From: Xiheimicrobium sp033763395
GTDB taxonomy: Bacteria; Myxococcota; Myxococcia; Myxococcales; Myxococcaceae
Assembly (NCBI GenBank): GCA_033763395.1
Contig: JANRKQ010000211.1
Span: 33,994-97,993 of the forward strand
Length of the DNA: 64,000 nucleotides
Direction: 5' to 3'
Under the pieces are notes generated by a model. That model had not been told where the DNA came from and searched no databases. It worked only from the letters and a program-made list of their open reading frames with translations. The translations under genes and the position numbers were made by a program. Below, piece by piece: positions 43,176 to 54,200 of the stretch; position 1 is the first letter of the stretch, and every line of letters starts with the position of its first letter.

Positions 43176-44744
43176 ATGCGAACTGCACTCTGTGCCGTGT
43201 TGCTCTCCAGCGCCGTGCTGGCCGCGCCCCGCGCGCCGGTGGTGGCGCTGCTGCCTCCCCAGGCCGCCGACGACGACCTGCGCGGCTTCGGCCTCATGCT
43301 CGAAGCCCGCGCCTCGGAGCTCATCGAAGAGACGGGGCGCTTCTCCGAACTCCACATCAAGCAGGTGCTCTCGATGGCCGACGCCGAGGGCCTCGACCCG
43401 CTCGCCCTCTCCCAGGAGGCCAACGCGAAGAAGGCCCGCGCCTTCCTTGGCGCCGACCTCGCCGTGACGGTGAGCCTTGCCGCCGACCCGAAGGCCATGA
43501 CGCTCACCGGCGCCGTCATCGATGGAAAGAAGACGACGCCCTTCACCGCGAAGCTGCCCATCACCTGGCCCGAGGCCCTGCGCGCCGGCAGCGAGGCCAT
43601 CGCGAAGGCCGTGCTCGCGACCGAGAAGGTGGCGTTGCCGAAGAAGCCGAAGACCCAGCCCGACTCGAGCTCACCCGAGGCCGTGCGCCTGTTGGCCCAG
43701 TGCTACGCCACCGTCATTCGCCAGCCCCTCGGCGTCGACAACCCGGCCGTCATCGACGGGCCGCAGCTCGAGGCCGCCGCCGCACAGTGCGAGAAGGCGC
43801 TCGAGAACGACAAGCAGCTCACCTTCGCGCACGCCGTGCTCGCGCTGGCCCGCGCCATCATCGGAGACCACGCGAGGGCGGCGGCCGCGCTCGCCGCGGT
43901 GGGCGACGGCAACGACGTCATCGAGCCCTACACCCTCGCCCGCTTCTGGATGGTGACGCGCTTCCAGTCGAACGAGGCGGGCCTCGCGTCGCTGCGAGAC
44001 GTGCTCAAGAAGCACCCGACCGAGCTCATCGCGCTCAACTACCTCGCCGACACGCAGAGCGTGTTGAACGACCACTCCGGCGCGGGCATCTCGTGGACCG
44101 AGTACCTCTCGCTCGTGCCCGCGTCTCCCTACGCGCAGGCCCGGCTCAGCAAGGCGCTCGCGCGGCAGAACCGCCACGACGAGGCCATTGCGGCTGCGAG
44201 GAAGGCCCTCGAGCTCGCGCCCGACAGCCGCGCCGCGCGCCTCGAGCTCGGCAGCCGCTTCATCGACGCGAACAAGCCCGACGACGCCATCACCACGCTG
44301 GCGGCCGTCGCCAACCCGAGCGCCGAGGGCGTGCTCCGGCTGGGCTGGGCGTACTGGCTCAAGGGTGAAGTCGGCCCGGCCGAGGGCCACTTCCAGAAGG
44401 CGCTCGAGCTGGCCCAGGGCCCCGGCGCGTGGCGCACCCGCGGCCGCGCCCACTACAACCTCGCGCTCGTCGCGATGAAGAAGAACGCTCCCGCCGCCGC
44501 GAAGGCCGCGCTCAAGGCGTCGCTGCAGACGGGCTTCAAGCTGCGCACCGTCGACGCGGCGCTGACGAAGGTGGCGCAGGAGGTCGAGCGTGAAGGCTTC
44601 GGCCCCACCCCCGACGCCGGCAGCCCGAAGCTCACGCTGGGCCCGAAAGAGTCGAGCCTGTTCCCCTTCGACGCCTCTGGGGACGCGCTGCCGGCGGCGA
44701 AGAAGGAGCCCGCGCCCCAGGGCTTCATCATCTACAAGTTCTGA
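43176..44744 (+). CDS. Exported TPR-repeat protein
   Basis: A 522-residue protein with signal peptide (about 1-17, A-V-L-A-A-P). Residues about 20-150 look like a TolB-N/CsgG-like domain ('VVALLPPQAADDDLRGFGLML' pattern, then a helix-strand layout). Residues about 175-450 are tetratricopeptide repeats (e.g. A-L-A-R-Q-N-R-H-D-E-A-I-A-A-A-R-K-A-L-E-L-A-P-D-S). The end is Pro/Lys-rich. Probably a periplasmic scaffold. The FAD-enzyme gene starts 8 bp after. The 215 bp upstream hold no gene I can support. Confidence 0.85.
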   Translation: MRTALCAVLLSSAVLAAPRAPVVALLPPQAADDDLRGFGLMLEARASELIEETGRFSELHIKQVLSMADAEGLDPLALSQEANAKKARAFLGADLAVTVSLAADPKAMTLTGAVIDGKKTTPFTAKLPITWPEALRAGSEAIAKAVLATEKVALPKKPKTQPDSSSPEAVRLLAQCYATVIRQPLGVDNPAVIDGPQLEAAAAQCEKALENDKQLTFAHAVLALARAIIGDHARAAAALAAVGDGNDVIEPYTLARFWMVTRFQSNEAGLASLRDVLKKHPTELIALNYLADTQSVLNDHSGAGISWTEYLSLVPASPYAQARLSKALARQNRHDEAIAAARKALELAPDSRAARLELGSRFIDANKPDDAITTLAAVANPSAEGVLRLGWAYWLKGEVGPAEGHFQKALELAQGPGAWRTRGRAHYNLALVAMKKNAPAAAKAALKASLQTGFKLRTVDAALTKVAQEVEREGFGPTPDAGSPKLTLGPKESSLFPFDASGDALPAAKKEPAPQGFIIYKF

Positions 44745-44752
44745 AGCGCTCC

Positions 44753-46141
<1,389 letters not shown>

Positions 46142-46147
46142 CCGCCC

Positions 46148-47221
46148 TCACGGGTAGCTGAACGTCATCACCGGCCGCCCTGCGCCCGCACCGCCGCCAG
46201 CGTTCCAGTCGGGGTCGCTCGGCTTGAACACGCCGCACAGGCCCATCGTCGCCGCGCCCTTGCGCACCTCGACGCGGAAGGGCACCCACTGAATCGGGCT
46301 GCAGGTGGCGAAGTGGTTCACGCGCACCGCGTACGTGCCCGTGGGCGGGAGGCCCCCGTCGACCGGGTAGACGACGTTCTCGATGAGCACGAGGTCCATC
46401 GAGCAGGCCGCTTGCGAGTCGAGGTCGAGCGCGCCCGCCGCGCACGCGGGCGTTCGGGCCCCGTAGAAGATCTCGCACGTGCCGCCGTCGGTCAGCGGCT
46501 CCTCGACGTAGAGGTCGAGGTCTTCCGTCGAGTCCCAGCGCAAGGTCACCTGCAGATCGGCCGCGCCACCGTTGAGCACGCACTCGTTGCCCTGGCAGGT
46601 GAAGCCCGAAGGGCACTCCGTCACGCAGCCGATGGAGCCCCCATCGCGCGGGCCCGGGCACGAGGGACCGCCGACGCCAGCGTCGAAGGGCGTCACCCCA
46701 CCATCATCGTCCACGCACACCTGCCGCAGCAGGTCGCACCGGGCGCCGGGACAGTCGCCGTTGCGCAGACAGCCCACGCAGCGTGACATCGCGACGTCAC
46801 AGACCGGCGTCGCGCCGCTGCAGCCGCCACCATCGGCGACACAGCGCTCGCACTTGCCGAGGCCGCCCTGGAACGAGAGGTCGCACACCGGCGTGTCGCC
46901 GAAGCAGCCCTGGCTCGCCGTGCAGCGCACACAGCGGCGGCTCGCCTCGTCGCACAGCGGCGTCGCCAGCGAGCAGCTCCCGCAGACCGTCGGTGGCCCG
47001 GCGTCGGTGGTGGGCATCGGCCCCGCGTCTCGCGCGCCCGCGTCGGACCGGCCAGCATCGGGCGGCGTCGACCCTCCGTCGGGGCGCCGCTCGAGACAGG
47101 AGAGCGTGTTCGGGTCGCACACCAGCCCGGTCGGGCACGACGTCGACGTGCACCGCACCGGCCCGCAGGACATCGCCGCGAGCGAGGCACCGACGAAGAG
47201 GGCGACGAGAACCGCACGCAT
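46148..47221 (-). CDS. Cys-rich lipoprotein with YfaP-like C-terminal domain
   Basis: A 357-residue lipoprotein (leader L-A-A-M-S-C, acyl Cys about 19). Residues 20-200 hold four or more short disulfide units such as C-S-L-A-T-P-L-C-D-E-A-S-R-R-C-V-R-C and C-S-G-A-T-P-V-C-D-V-A-M-S-R-C-V-G-C, a pattern common in myxobacterial surface lipoproteins. The last ~130 residues (L-Q-V-T-L-R-W-D-S-T-E-D-L-D-L-Y-V-E-E-P) resemble the YfaP/DUF2135-type beta domain with the conserved D-L-D-L-Y-V. Function unknown. It converges with the FAD enzyme, with only 6 bp between. Confidence 0.82.
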   Translation of the reverse strand: MRAVLVALFVGASLAAMSCGPVRCTSTSCPTGLVCDPNTLSCLERRPDGGSTPPDAGRSDAGARDAGPMPTTDAGPPTVCGSCSLATPLCDEASRRCVRCTASQGCFGDTPVCDLSFQGGLGKCERCVADGGGCSGATPVCDVAMSRCVGCLRNGDCPGARCDLLRQVCVDDDGGVTPFDAGVGGPSCPGPRDGGSIGCVTECPSGFTCQGNECVLNGGAADLQVTLRWDSTEDLDLYVEEPLTDGGTCEIFYGARTPACAAGALDLDSQAACSMDLVLIENVVYPVDGGLPPTGTYAVRVNHFATCSPIQWVPFRVEVRKGAATMGLCGVFKPSDPDWNAGGGAGAGRPVMTFSYP

Positions 47222-47667
47222 GGGACCGGTCAGGAGTCCGCCCTGCGAAGGCTCCAGAAACGAGCCGCCTCGCGTTCCTCGTCCGCAGCCTCTGTCCGTG
47301 CCTGCGCGGCGACTCCGCCCGGGGCAGCTCCCGAGTCGGCCGGCCTCCCCGGGGCCTGTCGACCGGTTGACGGCTTTTCGACAACCGGTTGCTCCCGAGG
47401 GAGGCGCGCGTCTTCCGGTCACCCGAGGGACGTGCGAGTCCCGCTGCCTCGAGAGCGGCGGCGGCGCCGTGCCCCACGACGGCCTCGCCGCGGCCGAGCT
47501 CGCACGCCTGCCGGCCTTCCACAGCGCGCGGCTGGCCTCTCCGACGATGCGGCTGCGAACGGCGTCCTTGTGTTCCTCGGGGTCGCGCATGAGGTGACAC
47601 TCGAGGAGAAAGCGCTCAACGTCACCGTGTGGGCGCAGAAACCGGTGAGCGCTTCACGTGGCCGACC
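47222..47667. other. 446-bp intergenic region, one hairpin
   Basis: Between the Cys-rich lipoprotein and serA, both on the minus strand, so it holds the lipoprotein promoter and the serA 3' flank. The only structure seen is an inverted repeat ACCGGTTG / CAACCGGT at 47362-47389 with a 12-base loop, next to the 10-bp palindrome CAACCGGTTG. No ORF has convincing composition. Confidence 0.45.
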
Positions 47668-48879
47668 TCAGCTCAGCGCGCGCGCCTTGATGGTGGTGCC
47701 GAGCTCGAGCAGCGCCTTCGTCACCTGCGCCGAGACGCTCGAGTCGAGGTCCATCACGAGGTACCCGATGTCGGGGTTCGTCGACAGCAGCTGCGCGTGG
47801 ATGTTGGCGTTGGCGTCGCCGATGACGCGGTTCACGTCGCGCAGCACGCCCGGCACGTTCTGGTGAATGTGCGCGATGCGGTGGGTGCCCGGAGACGCCG
47901 CGAGCTCGACGTGCGGGAAGTTCACCGAGCCCGCCGACGCGCCCTGCTGCGCGTACTTCATGAGGCTGGTGGCGACCTCGCGGCCGATCGACTCCTGCGC
48001 CTCGAGCGTCGACCCGCCGATGTGCGGCGTGAGGATGACGTTGGGCAGGTGCTGCAGCGGTGTGGTGAAGCCCTTCGACTCGTTGCCCTCGGGCTCGTCG
48101 GGGTACACGTCGACGGCGGCGCCTCCGAGGTGCCCGCGCTTGATGAGGTCGGCGAGCGCCTCGAGGTCGACCACGGTGCCGCGGCTGGCGTTGAGCAGGC
48201 ACGCTTCCTTCTTCATCACCTCGAGCTGCTTGCGGCCGATGAGGCCCTTCGTCTGCGGCGTCTCGGGCACGTGGAGCGTCACGAAGTCCGACGCCTTGAG
48301 CACCTCGTCGAGCGTGCGGCAGGGCGTGTTGTTCGACAACGGCAGCTTGGTGGCCACGTCGTAGTAGAGCACCCGCATGCCGAAGAACTCGGCGAGCACG
48401 CCCACCTGGCTGCCGATGTGCCCGTAGCCGATGATGCCCAGCGTCTTGCCGCGCACCTCGTGGCTGCCGGTGGCGAGCTTCTTCCAGACGCCCTGGTGCA
48501 TCTCGATGTCGCGGTCGCCCAGCTGCCGCGAGAGCATGATGACCTCGGCGATGATGAGCTCGGCGACGCTGCGGGTGTTCGAGAACGGCGCGTTGAAGAC
48601 GCACACGCCCCGCTTCATCGCCTCGGTGAGATCGATCTGATTGGTGCCGATGCAGAAGGCGCCGATGGCCATGAGGTCCTTCGCGTTGGCCGACTCGAGC
48701 ACCTTCTTCGTCACGTTCGTCTTCGAGCGAATGCCCAGCACGTGCACGCCGGCGAGCTGCGCGATGAGCTCGTCTTCCTTCAGGGCAGCGTTGACGCGGC
48801 GAACGGTGAACCCGGCCTCCTTCAGCTGGGCCTCAGCGACGTCGTGGATCTTCTCGAGCAGCAGGACGGTGAGCGACAT
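47668..48879 (-). CDS. serA: D-3-phosphoglycerate dehydrogenase with ACT domain
   Basis: A 403-residue enzyme, close in length to E. coli SerA (410). First step of serine synthesis: 3-phosphoglycerate to 3-phosphohydroxypyruvate with NAD. The NAD motif is L-G-I-I-G-Y-G-H-I-G-S-Q (about 152-163). Catalytic Arg is in N-A-S-R-G-T-V-V-D, Glu in D-E-P-E, and His in T-P-H-I-G-G-S-T. The C-terminal ACT domain (about 325-403: H-Q-N-V-P-G-V-L-R-D-V-N) binds serine for feedback inhibition. Confidence 0.96.
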   Translation of the reverse strand: MSLTVLLLEKIHDVAEAQLKEAGFTVRRVNAALKEDELIAQLAGVHVLGIRSKTNVTKKVLESANAKDLMAIGAFCIGTNQIDLTEAMKRGVCVFNAPFSNTRSVAELIIAEVIMLSRQLGDRDIEMHQGVWKKLATGSHEVRGKTLGIIGYGHIGSQVGVLAEFFGMRVLYYDVATKLPLSNNTPCRTLDEVLKASDFVTLHVPETPQTKGLIGRKQLEVMKKEACLLNASRGTVVDLEALADLIKRGHLGGAAVDVYPDEPEGNESKGFTTPLQHLPNVILTPHIGGSTLEAQESIGREVATSLMKYAQQGASAGSVNFPHVELAASPGTHRIAHIHQNVPGVLRDVNRVIGDANANIHAQLLSTNPDIGYLVMDLDSSVSAQVTKALLELGTTIKARALS

Positions 48880-48921
48880 GGGCCCAGCTGTAGCGCGACG
48901 CGTCGAGATTGCAACGCCCCG

Positions 48922-49266
48922 TCAGTTGAGCAGCTCGGGCACCCGCCGTGACGCGTCCCGCTGGGCGTCGAGCAGCTCGAGCCCCTGCCGGGTGAGGAGG
49001 AACCGCACGAAGCCTGCGCCACGCTCGGTCTCGAGCTCCGCTTCGAAGACGGGGCCGCCGACGGTGCCCAGCAGCGCCTCGCGCCTGAGGTTCTTCACCT
49101 GCCCGTGCGCCAGCGCATGGTCGAGGTGGCCCACCGAGCTCCCGGTGCGGTACAGCTCGAGCGCCACCCGGTGCAGCGCGAGCGCCAGGCCTTGATCGAG
49201 CGGCACCGACGACGTCAGCACGCTCACCAGCACCCAGTACGGAACCGCCTCGTCGCCGCTCGCCAT
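48922..49266 (-). CDS. Hypothetical protein, 114 residues
   Basis: A small soluble protein with good codon bias and two amphipathic helices ('LDQGLALALHRVALELYRTG' and the region after K-N-L-R-R-E). There is no signal peptide, metal motif or recognised domain. The ATG at 49266 is chosen because upstream codons are atypical. It lies 42 bp upstream of serA in the same direction, so it may be co-transcribed with it. Confidence 0.6.
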   Translation of the reverse strand: MASGDEAVPYWVLVSVLTSSVPLDQGLALALHRVALELYRTGSSVGHLDHALAHGQVKNLRREALLGTVGGPVFEAELETERGAGFVRFLLTRQGLELLDAQRDASRRVPELLN

Positions 49267-49425
49267 GCCGGAGACAGCCGTTAGCGGCCACGCAGGTGCG
49301 ATGCAAGCCGACACCCACGATTTCCTTCATGAATCGGTGGACTTTCAGGCCAATCGTTCGCAAAACCTCGGTCACGTTTTGGCGGCAACCCGATGTCTGG
49401 CCGCCCCGCCCAGGAGCCTTCCACC

Positions 49426-51276
49426 GTGAGAGCCCCCTTCTGTCCGTCGCGGCTGGTCATGGTCGCGTCCGTGTTGCTCGCCGCCGGCGCGCTCGCCCAG
49501 GAACCCGGCAACTTCCCCGGAGACCGCTTCCGCCTCTCGTTGTCCCGGTCGGGCCTCATCGACGTCGAGTGGGCCAGCACCGCCAGGCACCTCTCGTGGG
49601 ACGCGGGGTTCCTGCTCAACTACTCGCAGAACAACCTCGTGCTGTACCGCGTGAGCGACAACCAGCGGCTGGGCCCGCTCATCGGCTCACGCCTGGGCGG
49701 CAACCTCTTCGGCGCGCTGGCGCTGTTCGACTGGTTCGAGGTGGGGCTCGACCTGCCGGTGGTGCTCGTGCAGACGCGCGACCCGAACATCGTGGGCGCG
49801 AGCATCATGCCTCTGTCGGGCCTCCAGGGGGGCCTGGGCGACCTGCGCGTTCAACCCAAGCTGCGCCTGCTGGCCCAGGAAGACGTCGGCGTCGACCTGG
49901 CGCTCATTCCCAGCCTCACGTTACCGACCGGCTGGCAGTCGAACTACCGCGGCGAGCCCTCGGTCACCTTCCAGCCCGAGGTGGCCCTCTCTCGCACCTT
50001 CGGGCAGTTTCGCCTGGCCACCAACCTCGGCGGCGTGATTCGTGGACAGGCCCGGTTCCTCGATGAGGTCGTCGGCTCCGACCTGACGGCCCGCCTCGGC
50101 GCCGGCTACCGCTTCCGCGACGAGAAGGGCAACGGCCTGCCCCTCGAGATCGACGCCTCGCTCTTCGCGTTCAGCGGCGTCACCGCCACGGCCTTCACCC
50201 CGAACCAGCGCGGCCTCGAGCTGCGGCTCATGGCCTCGTACGGCATCACCGACGGTCTCCAGGTCTTCCTGGGCGGCGGCGTGGGCGTGCTGTCGGGCTG
50301 GTCGACGCCCGACTTCCGGGTCTTCGGCGGTCTGCGCTACGGCACGTGGGACGACTCGAAGGGCCCCAAAGACACCGACAAAGACGGCGTCATCGACTCG
50401 GTCGACGCGTGCGTCGAGGTGGCGGGCATCGCCGACAACAAGGGCTGCCCCGACAAGGACTCGGACAACGACGGCTTCGTCGACCGCCTCGACGCCTGCC
50501 CGATGGAGAAGGGCATCACCGAGCTCAAGGGCTGCCCCGACAAGGACACCGACGGTGACGGCTTCGTCGACCGCAAGGACCAGTGCCCGAAGGACAAGGG
50601 CATCGCCGAGCTCGGGGGCTGCCCCGACACCGACGAAGACGGCGACGGCATCGTCGACCGCAAGGACCAGTGCAAGACCGAGAAAGAAGACGCCGACGGC
50701 TTCAAGGACGACGACGGCTGCCCCGACCCGGACAACGACGACGACGGCGTGACGGACGCGGCCGACAGGTGCCCGATGGACAAGGGCGTCGTCGAGAACC
50801 GCGGCTGCCCCGACAGCGACGGCGACAGCGACGGCGTCGTCGACCGCCTCGACAACTGCCCCGCCGAGGCCGGCAAGCCCGAGTTCCAGGGCTGCAAGGG
50901 CAAGCAGCTCGTGGTCATCACCAAGGACAAGCTCGAGATCCTCGACGCGGTCTTCTTCAAGACGGGCAGCGACGTCATCGAGCAGCGCAGCTTCACGCTC
51001 CTCGACAACGTGGCCCGCGTGCTCAACGCGCACCCCGAGGTCGAGATGGTGCGCGTCGAGGGCCACACCGACAACCAGGGCGACCCGGCGAAGAACCTCG
51101 ACCTGTCGCAGCGCCGCGCCGCCAGCGTGAAGAAGTACCTCGTCGAGAAGGGCAAGGTCGCCGACGGGCGGCTGGTGCCGAAGGGCTACGGCGATACCAG
51201 GCCCATCGACGACAACAAGACGAAGGCCGGGCGGGACAAGAACCGCCGCGTCGTCTTCGCCATCGGGAACGAGTGA
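49426..51276 (+). CDS. OmpA-family outer-membrane protein with TSP3 repeats
   Basis: A 616-residue protein from GTG 49426 (AGGAG 9 bp upstream; ATG 49393 would add 11 residues and spoil the signal peptide). Signal peptide about 1-24. Residues about 30-300 are a beta-barrel. Then about 310-490 hold six thrombospondin type 3-like Ca-binding repeats (D-x-D-x-D-G-x-x-D-x-x-D-x-C-P). The C-terminal OmpA domain (about 500-616) has the peptidoglycan-binding signature E-G-H-T-D-N-Q-G ... N-L-D-L-S-Q-R-R-A ... G-R-D-K-N-R-R-V. It fixes the outer membrane to peptidoglycan, and the TSP3 spacer may bind Ca. First gene of a three-gene operon (6 bp to the giant gene). Confidence 0.93.
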   Translation: MRAPFCPSRLVMVASVLLAAGALAQEPGNFPGDRFRLSLSRSGLIDVEWASTARHLSWDAGFLLNYSQNNLVLYRVSDNQRLGPLIGSRLGGNLFGALALFDWFEVGLDLPVVLVQTRDPNIVGASIMPLSGLQGGLGDLRVQPKLRLLAQEDVGVDLALIPSLTLPTGWQSNYRGEPSVTFQPEVALSRTFGQFRLATNLGGVIRGQARFLDEVVGSDLTARLGAGYRFRDEKGNGLPLEIDASLFAFSGVTATAFTPNQRGLELRLMASYGITDGLQVFLGGGVGVLSGWSTPDFRVFGGLRYGTWDDSKGPKDTDKDGVIDSVDACVEVAGIADNKGCPDKDSDNDGFVDRLDACPMEKGITELKGCPDKDTDGDGFVDRKDQCPKDKGIAELGGCPDTDEDGDGIVDRKDQCKTEKEDADGFKDDDGCPDPDNDDDGVTDAADRCPMDKGVVENRGCPDSDGDSDGVVDRLDNCPAEAGKPEFQGCKGKQLVVITKDKLEILDAVFFKTGSDVIEQRSFTLLDNVARVLNAHPEVEMVRVEGHTDNQGDPAKNLDLSQRRAASVKKYLVEKGKVADGRLVPKGYGDTRPIDDNKTKAGRDKNRRVVFAIGNE

Positions 51277-51281
51277 GAGGG

Positions 51282-54200
51282 ATGAACGTCATGAACCGTT
51301 ACGCCATCGTCCGCGCGGCCAGCCTCGTCGCCGCCCTCGCCGCCACGGCCGCCGTCGCCCAGCCCACCGCGCAGTGCGCGCTCAGCGGCCCCGCCTCGTT
51401 CGTCCGGGGCCAGCCCTTCGTCGTCGATGTCGACCTCACCAACGGCGGCTCGGCGACCGGCTTCGGCCCCGCCGTCGAGCTCTTCCTGCCCGCGAGCCTC
51501 ACTCTGTCGTCGGCCACCGCGTTCGGGCAGACGCTGACGCCGCTGGTGAGCACCACCACCACGCCCTTCGTCAACCCACTCACCCAGGAGACCGTCACGG
51601 GCCCGTCGGGTGCGCGGTATGTCGTGCTCCGGCTGCCGCTCAACCACGTGGCCGCGGGCGTCACCGGCCGGCGCGTCTCGCTGACCCTCACCACCACCAC
51701 GGCGCCGCTCGACGCACCGCTCGCCATCGACGCAACCTGTCTGTTCGCCTACGGCGCCACCGCGCTGAACGACCCGCAGGCCGACGCCCCGGTGCGCAGT
51801 GACCTCGCCACCAACGCCGCCGACCAGACCCAGCGGCAGACCACGCCCGTGGGCGCGCTCGTCACCGGCCGCTTCGAGCGCGTCTCGCCGGCAGGCGTCG
51901 TGACCGACGTGGTGACGGGCTCGCGCACGCTCGTCGAGGCGGTCTTCGACGTCGACGCGCTGGTGGGCACCGCCGTGACGAACGCGACCGCCGCCATCAC
52001 GCTCCCCGACGCCTTCCAGCTCGTCTCGGTCACCGCTGCCTCGGGCACCATCACCACCAACCCGATGGCGCCGGCGATGGTCCCCGGTGGCACGGTGACG
52101 GTGGCGTATGCCTCCATCACCGGCGCGGCGGGCGTCGACCGCACCATTCGCGTGCGCGGCTTCATTCCGCAGAACCGCACCGGCGGCACCCCGGCCATCA
52201 GCCCCACCACCCTGGCGCCCATCACCATCGCTCCGCAGCTGACGTTCACCTCGACTGGAACGGGCGCGGCCGCGAACGGCCAGGCCTCGGTGCGTGGCCA
52301 CGCAGTGCTGGTGCGCGAGACGGCCTCGACGGCCTCGCCGCTGCCGGGCAGCACCGTCACCGTCACCCAGACGCTCGAGCAGTCCGACTTCTTCGGCACC
52401 ACCGCCAACGTCGTCACCACCACGCTGCCGTCGGGCACCACCTACGTCGCGGCCTCGTCGATGCCGCTGACGCCGACCCAGAGCGGCAACACGCTGACCT
52501 TCGACGTCGGCGCGCTGCCACAGGTGCCGATGGCCGCGACGGCCCCTGCGACGGCGACCAACACCTTCCAGCTGACCGTCGACCAGACGTACGGCGCCGG
52601 AGGTCCCCTCTTCGGAGGCGACCGCCTCGCCACCGTGCACTCGCTGGCCTCCACCACCAGCACCGGCGCGATGCGCACCCAGACCGAGGCCGCCAGCGGC
52701 ACCGACGTCACCTTCGTCGTCCCGCAGGCGACCCTCGCGGCCACCACGCTCGTCGGCGGCACGCCCGTCACCGCGGTGCGCGCCGGAGACGTCGTCACAT
52801 ACCGCTTCACCTCGACGCTCGCCTCGGGCGACCACGACGGCGAGACGTGGACGGTGGCGCTCCCTGCGCCGCTCTTCGACGCGGGCGCGCTCACGGGCGC
52901 CACCTTCGGCGGCCCGCTCGTGCGCTACGGGCCAGGCGCCTCGACGGGCCTGCCCACCACCGTCACCGTGACGGCCAACGCCGCCACCAACTCGCTGAGC
53001 CTCACCTTCCCCCGCATCTCGGGCCTCACCGTGCCCGTCGTCGTCGAGGTCGACGTCGACGTCACCGCGACGGCCAACCCCATCGACGATGGCTTCGTGG
53101 TGGTGGCGCCCCTGGCCTCGACGCACACCGGCACGGCGCAGACGTACCCGCGGGCGGCGAACCCGGCCCTCACCGTGCGCGCGCCCAACCTGCGGGTGGT
53201 GACATCGGCCTTCGCGTCGAGCGTCACCGACGCCGTCTTCACGCCGGCGCCCACGGTGACGCTGCCCAGCCCGCTGACGTCGACGAACTTCGGCTCGGTG
53301 GCGAACTCGAACGTGGCCCAGGTGCACGCCACTGGCACCGTCGACGTGCGCCTGCTCGTCGAGAACCGGGGCGGTTTCACGGCGCGTGACGCGCGCGTGG
53401 CCCTCGTGCTGCCCATGGGCGTCACCGGCGCCCTCGTGTCGGCGACGGACGGGGCGGGGACCACCACGCCCACCAGCGGAGACCTCTTCGGCGCCGGCCT
53501 CGACTTCACCGACCCCATCGCCGAGACGAGCCCCACCGGCGGCCTCAACGTGCGCGTCGTCACCGCCCGCCTCACCGTCGGCACCGGGCTGGCCCCGAGG
53601 TTCGACCTCGTCACCGCGGGGCGCGTCGAGCGCTTCGCCTCGGCGGCCGCTGGCCCCACCTACGTCGGCAACGCGGCCGCCACCGCCGAGAACGTCACCA
53701 TCACCACCCGCGCCGCGAGCGCTGGCGTGGTGCTCACGACGCCCGACGTCGCGGCCACCATCGGCGAGACGTTCAGCTACGTCATCACCGGCGTGGTGCC
53801 GAACGGAGCGACGCTGGCCACGCTGCCCGTCACCCTGAGCCTGCCCTCGCAACTGGCGTACGTCTCGGCGTCGAGCCTCTCGGCCGCGGCCCCCATCACC
53901 TGCGGCGGCGCGGCCTGCGCGACGATTCCGACGCCGATGGTGACGAACGAGGGCCGTGACGTGACGTTCAGCTTCGCCAACGTCGCCAACGCCGACACCG
54001 ACATCGGCACCGCCGAAGAGCTGTCCTTCCGGGTGCTGGTGGTGGTGAACAACGTCGCCTCGGCCACCGCGGGCACCTCGGGCCTCAACGTCACGACGGG
54101 CTTCGCCGGCGCCTCGACGGTGACGGACGGTGGCTCGCGCGCGCGCCTCCTCGAGCCCGGCATGACGGTGTCTGGCCTCGCCGGCGCGGTGGACGCTGGC

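Noticed and set aside
47362..47389. Hairpin near the lipoprotein promoter as a riboswitch
   Set aside because: Short 8-bp arms only, no recognisable aptamer, and the orientation to both genes does not fit a leader control element well.
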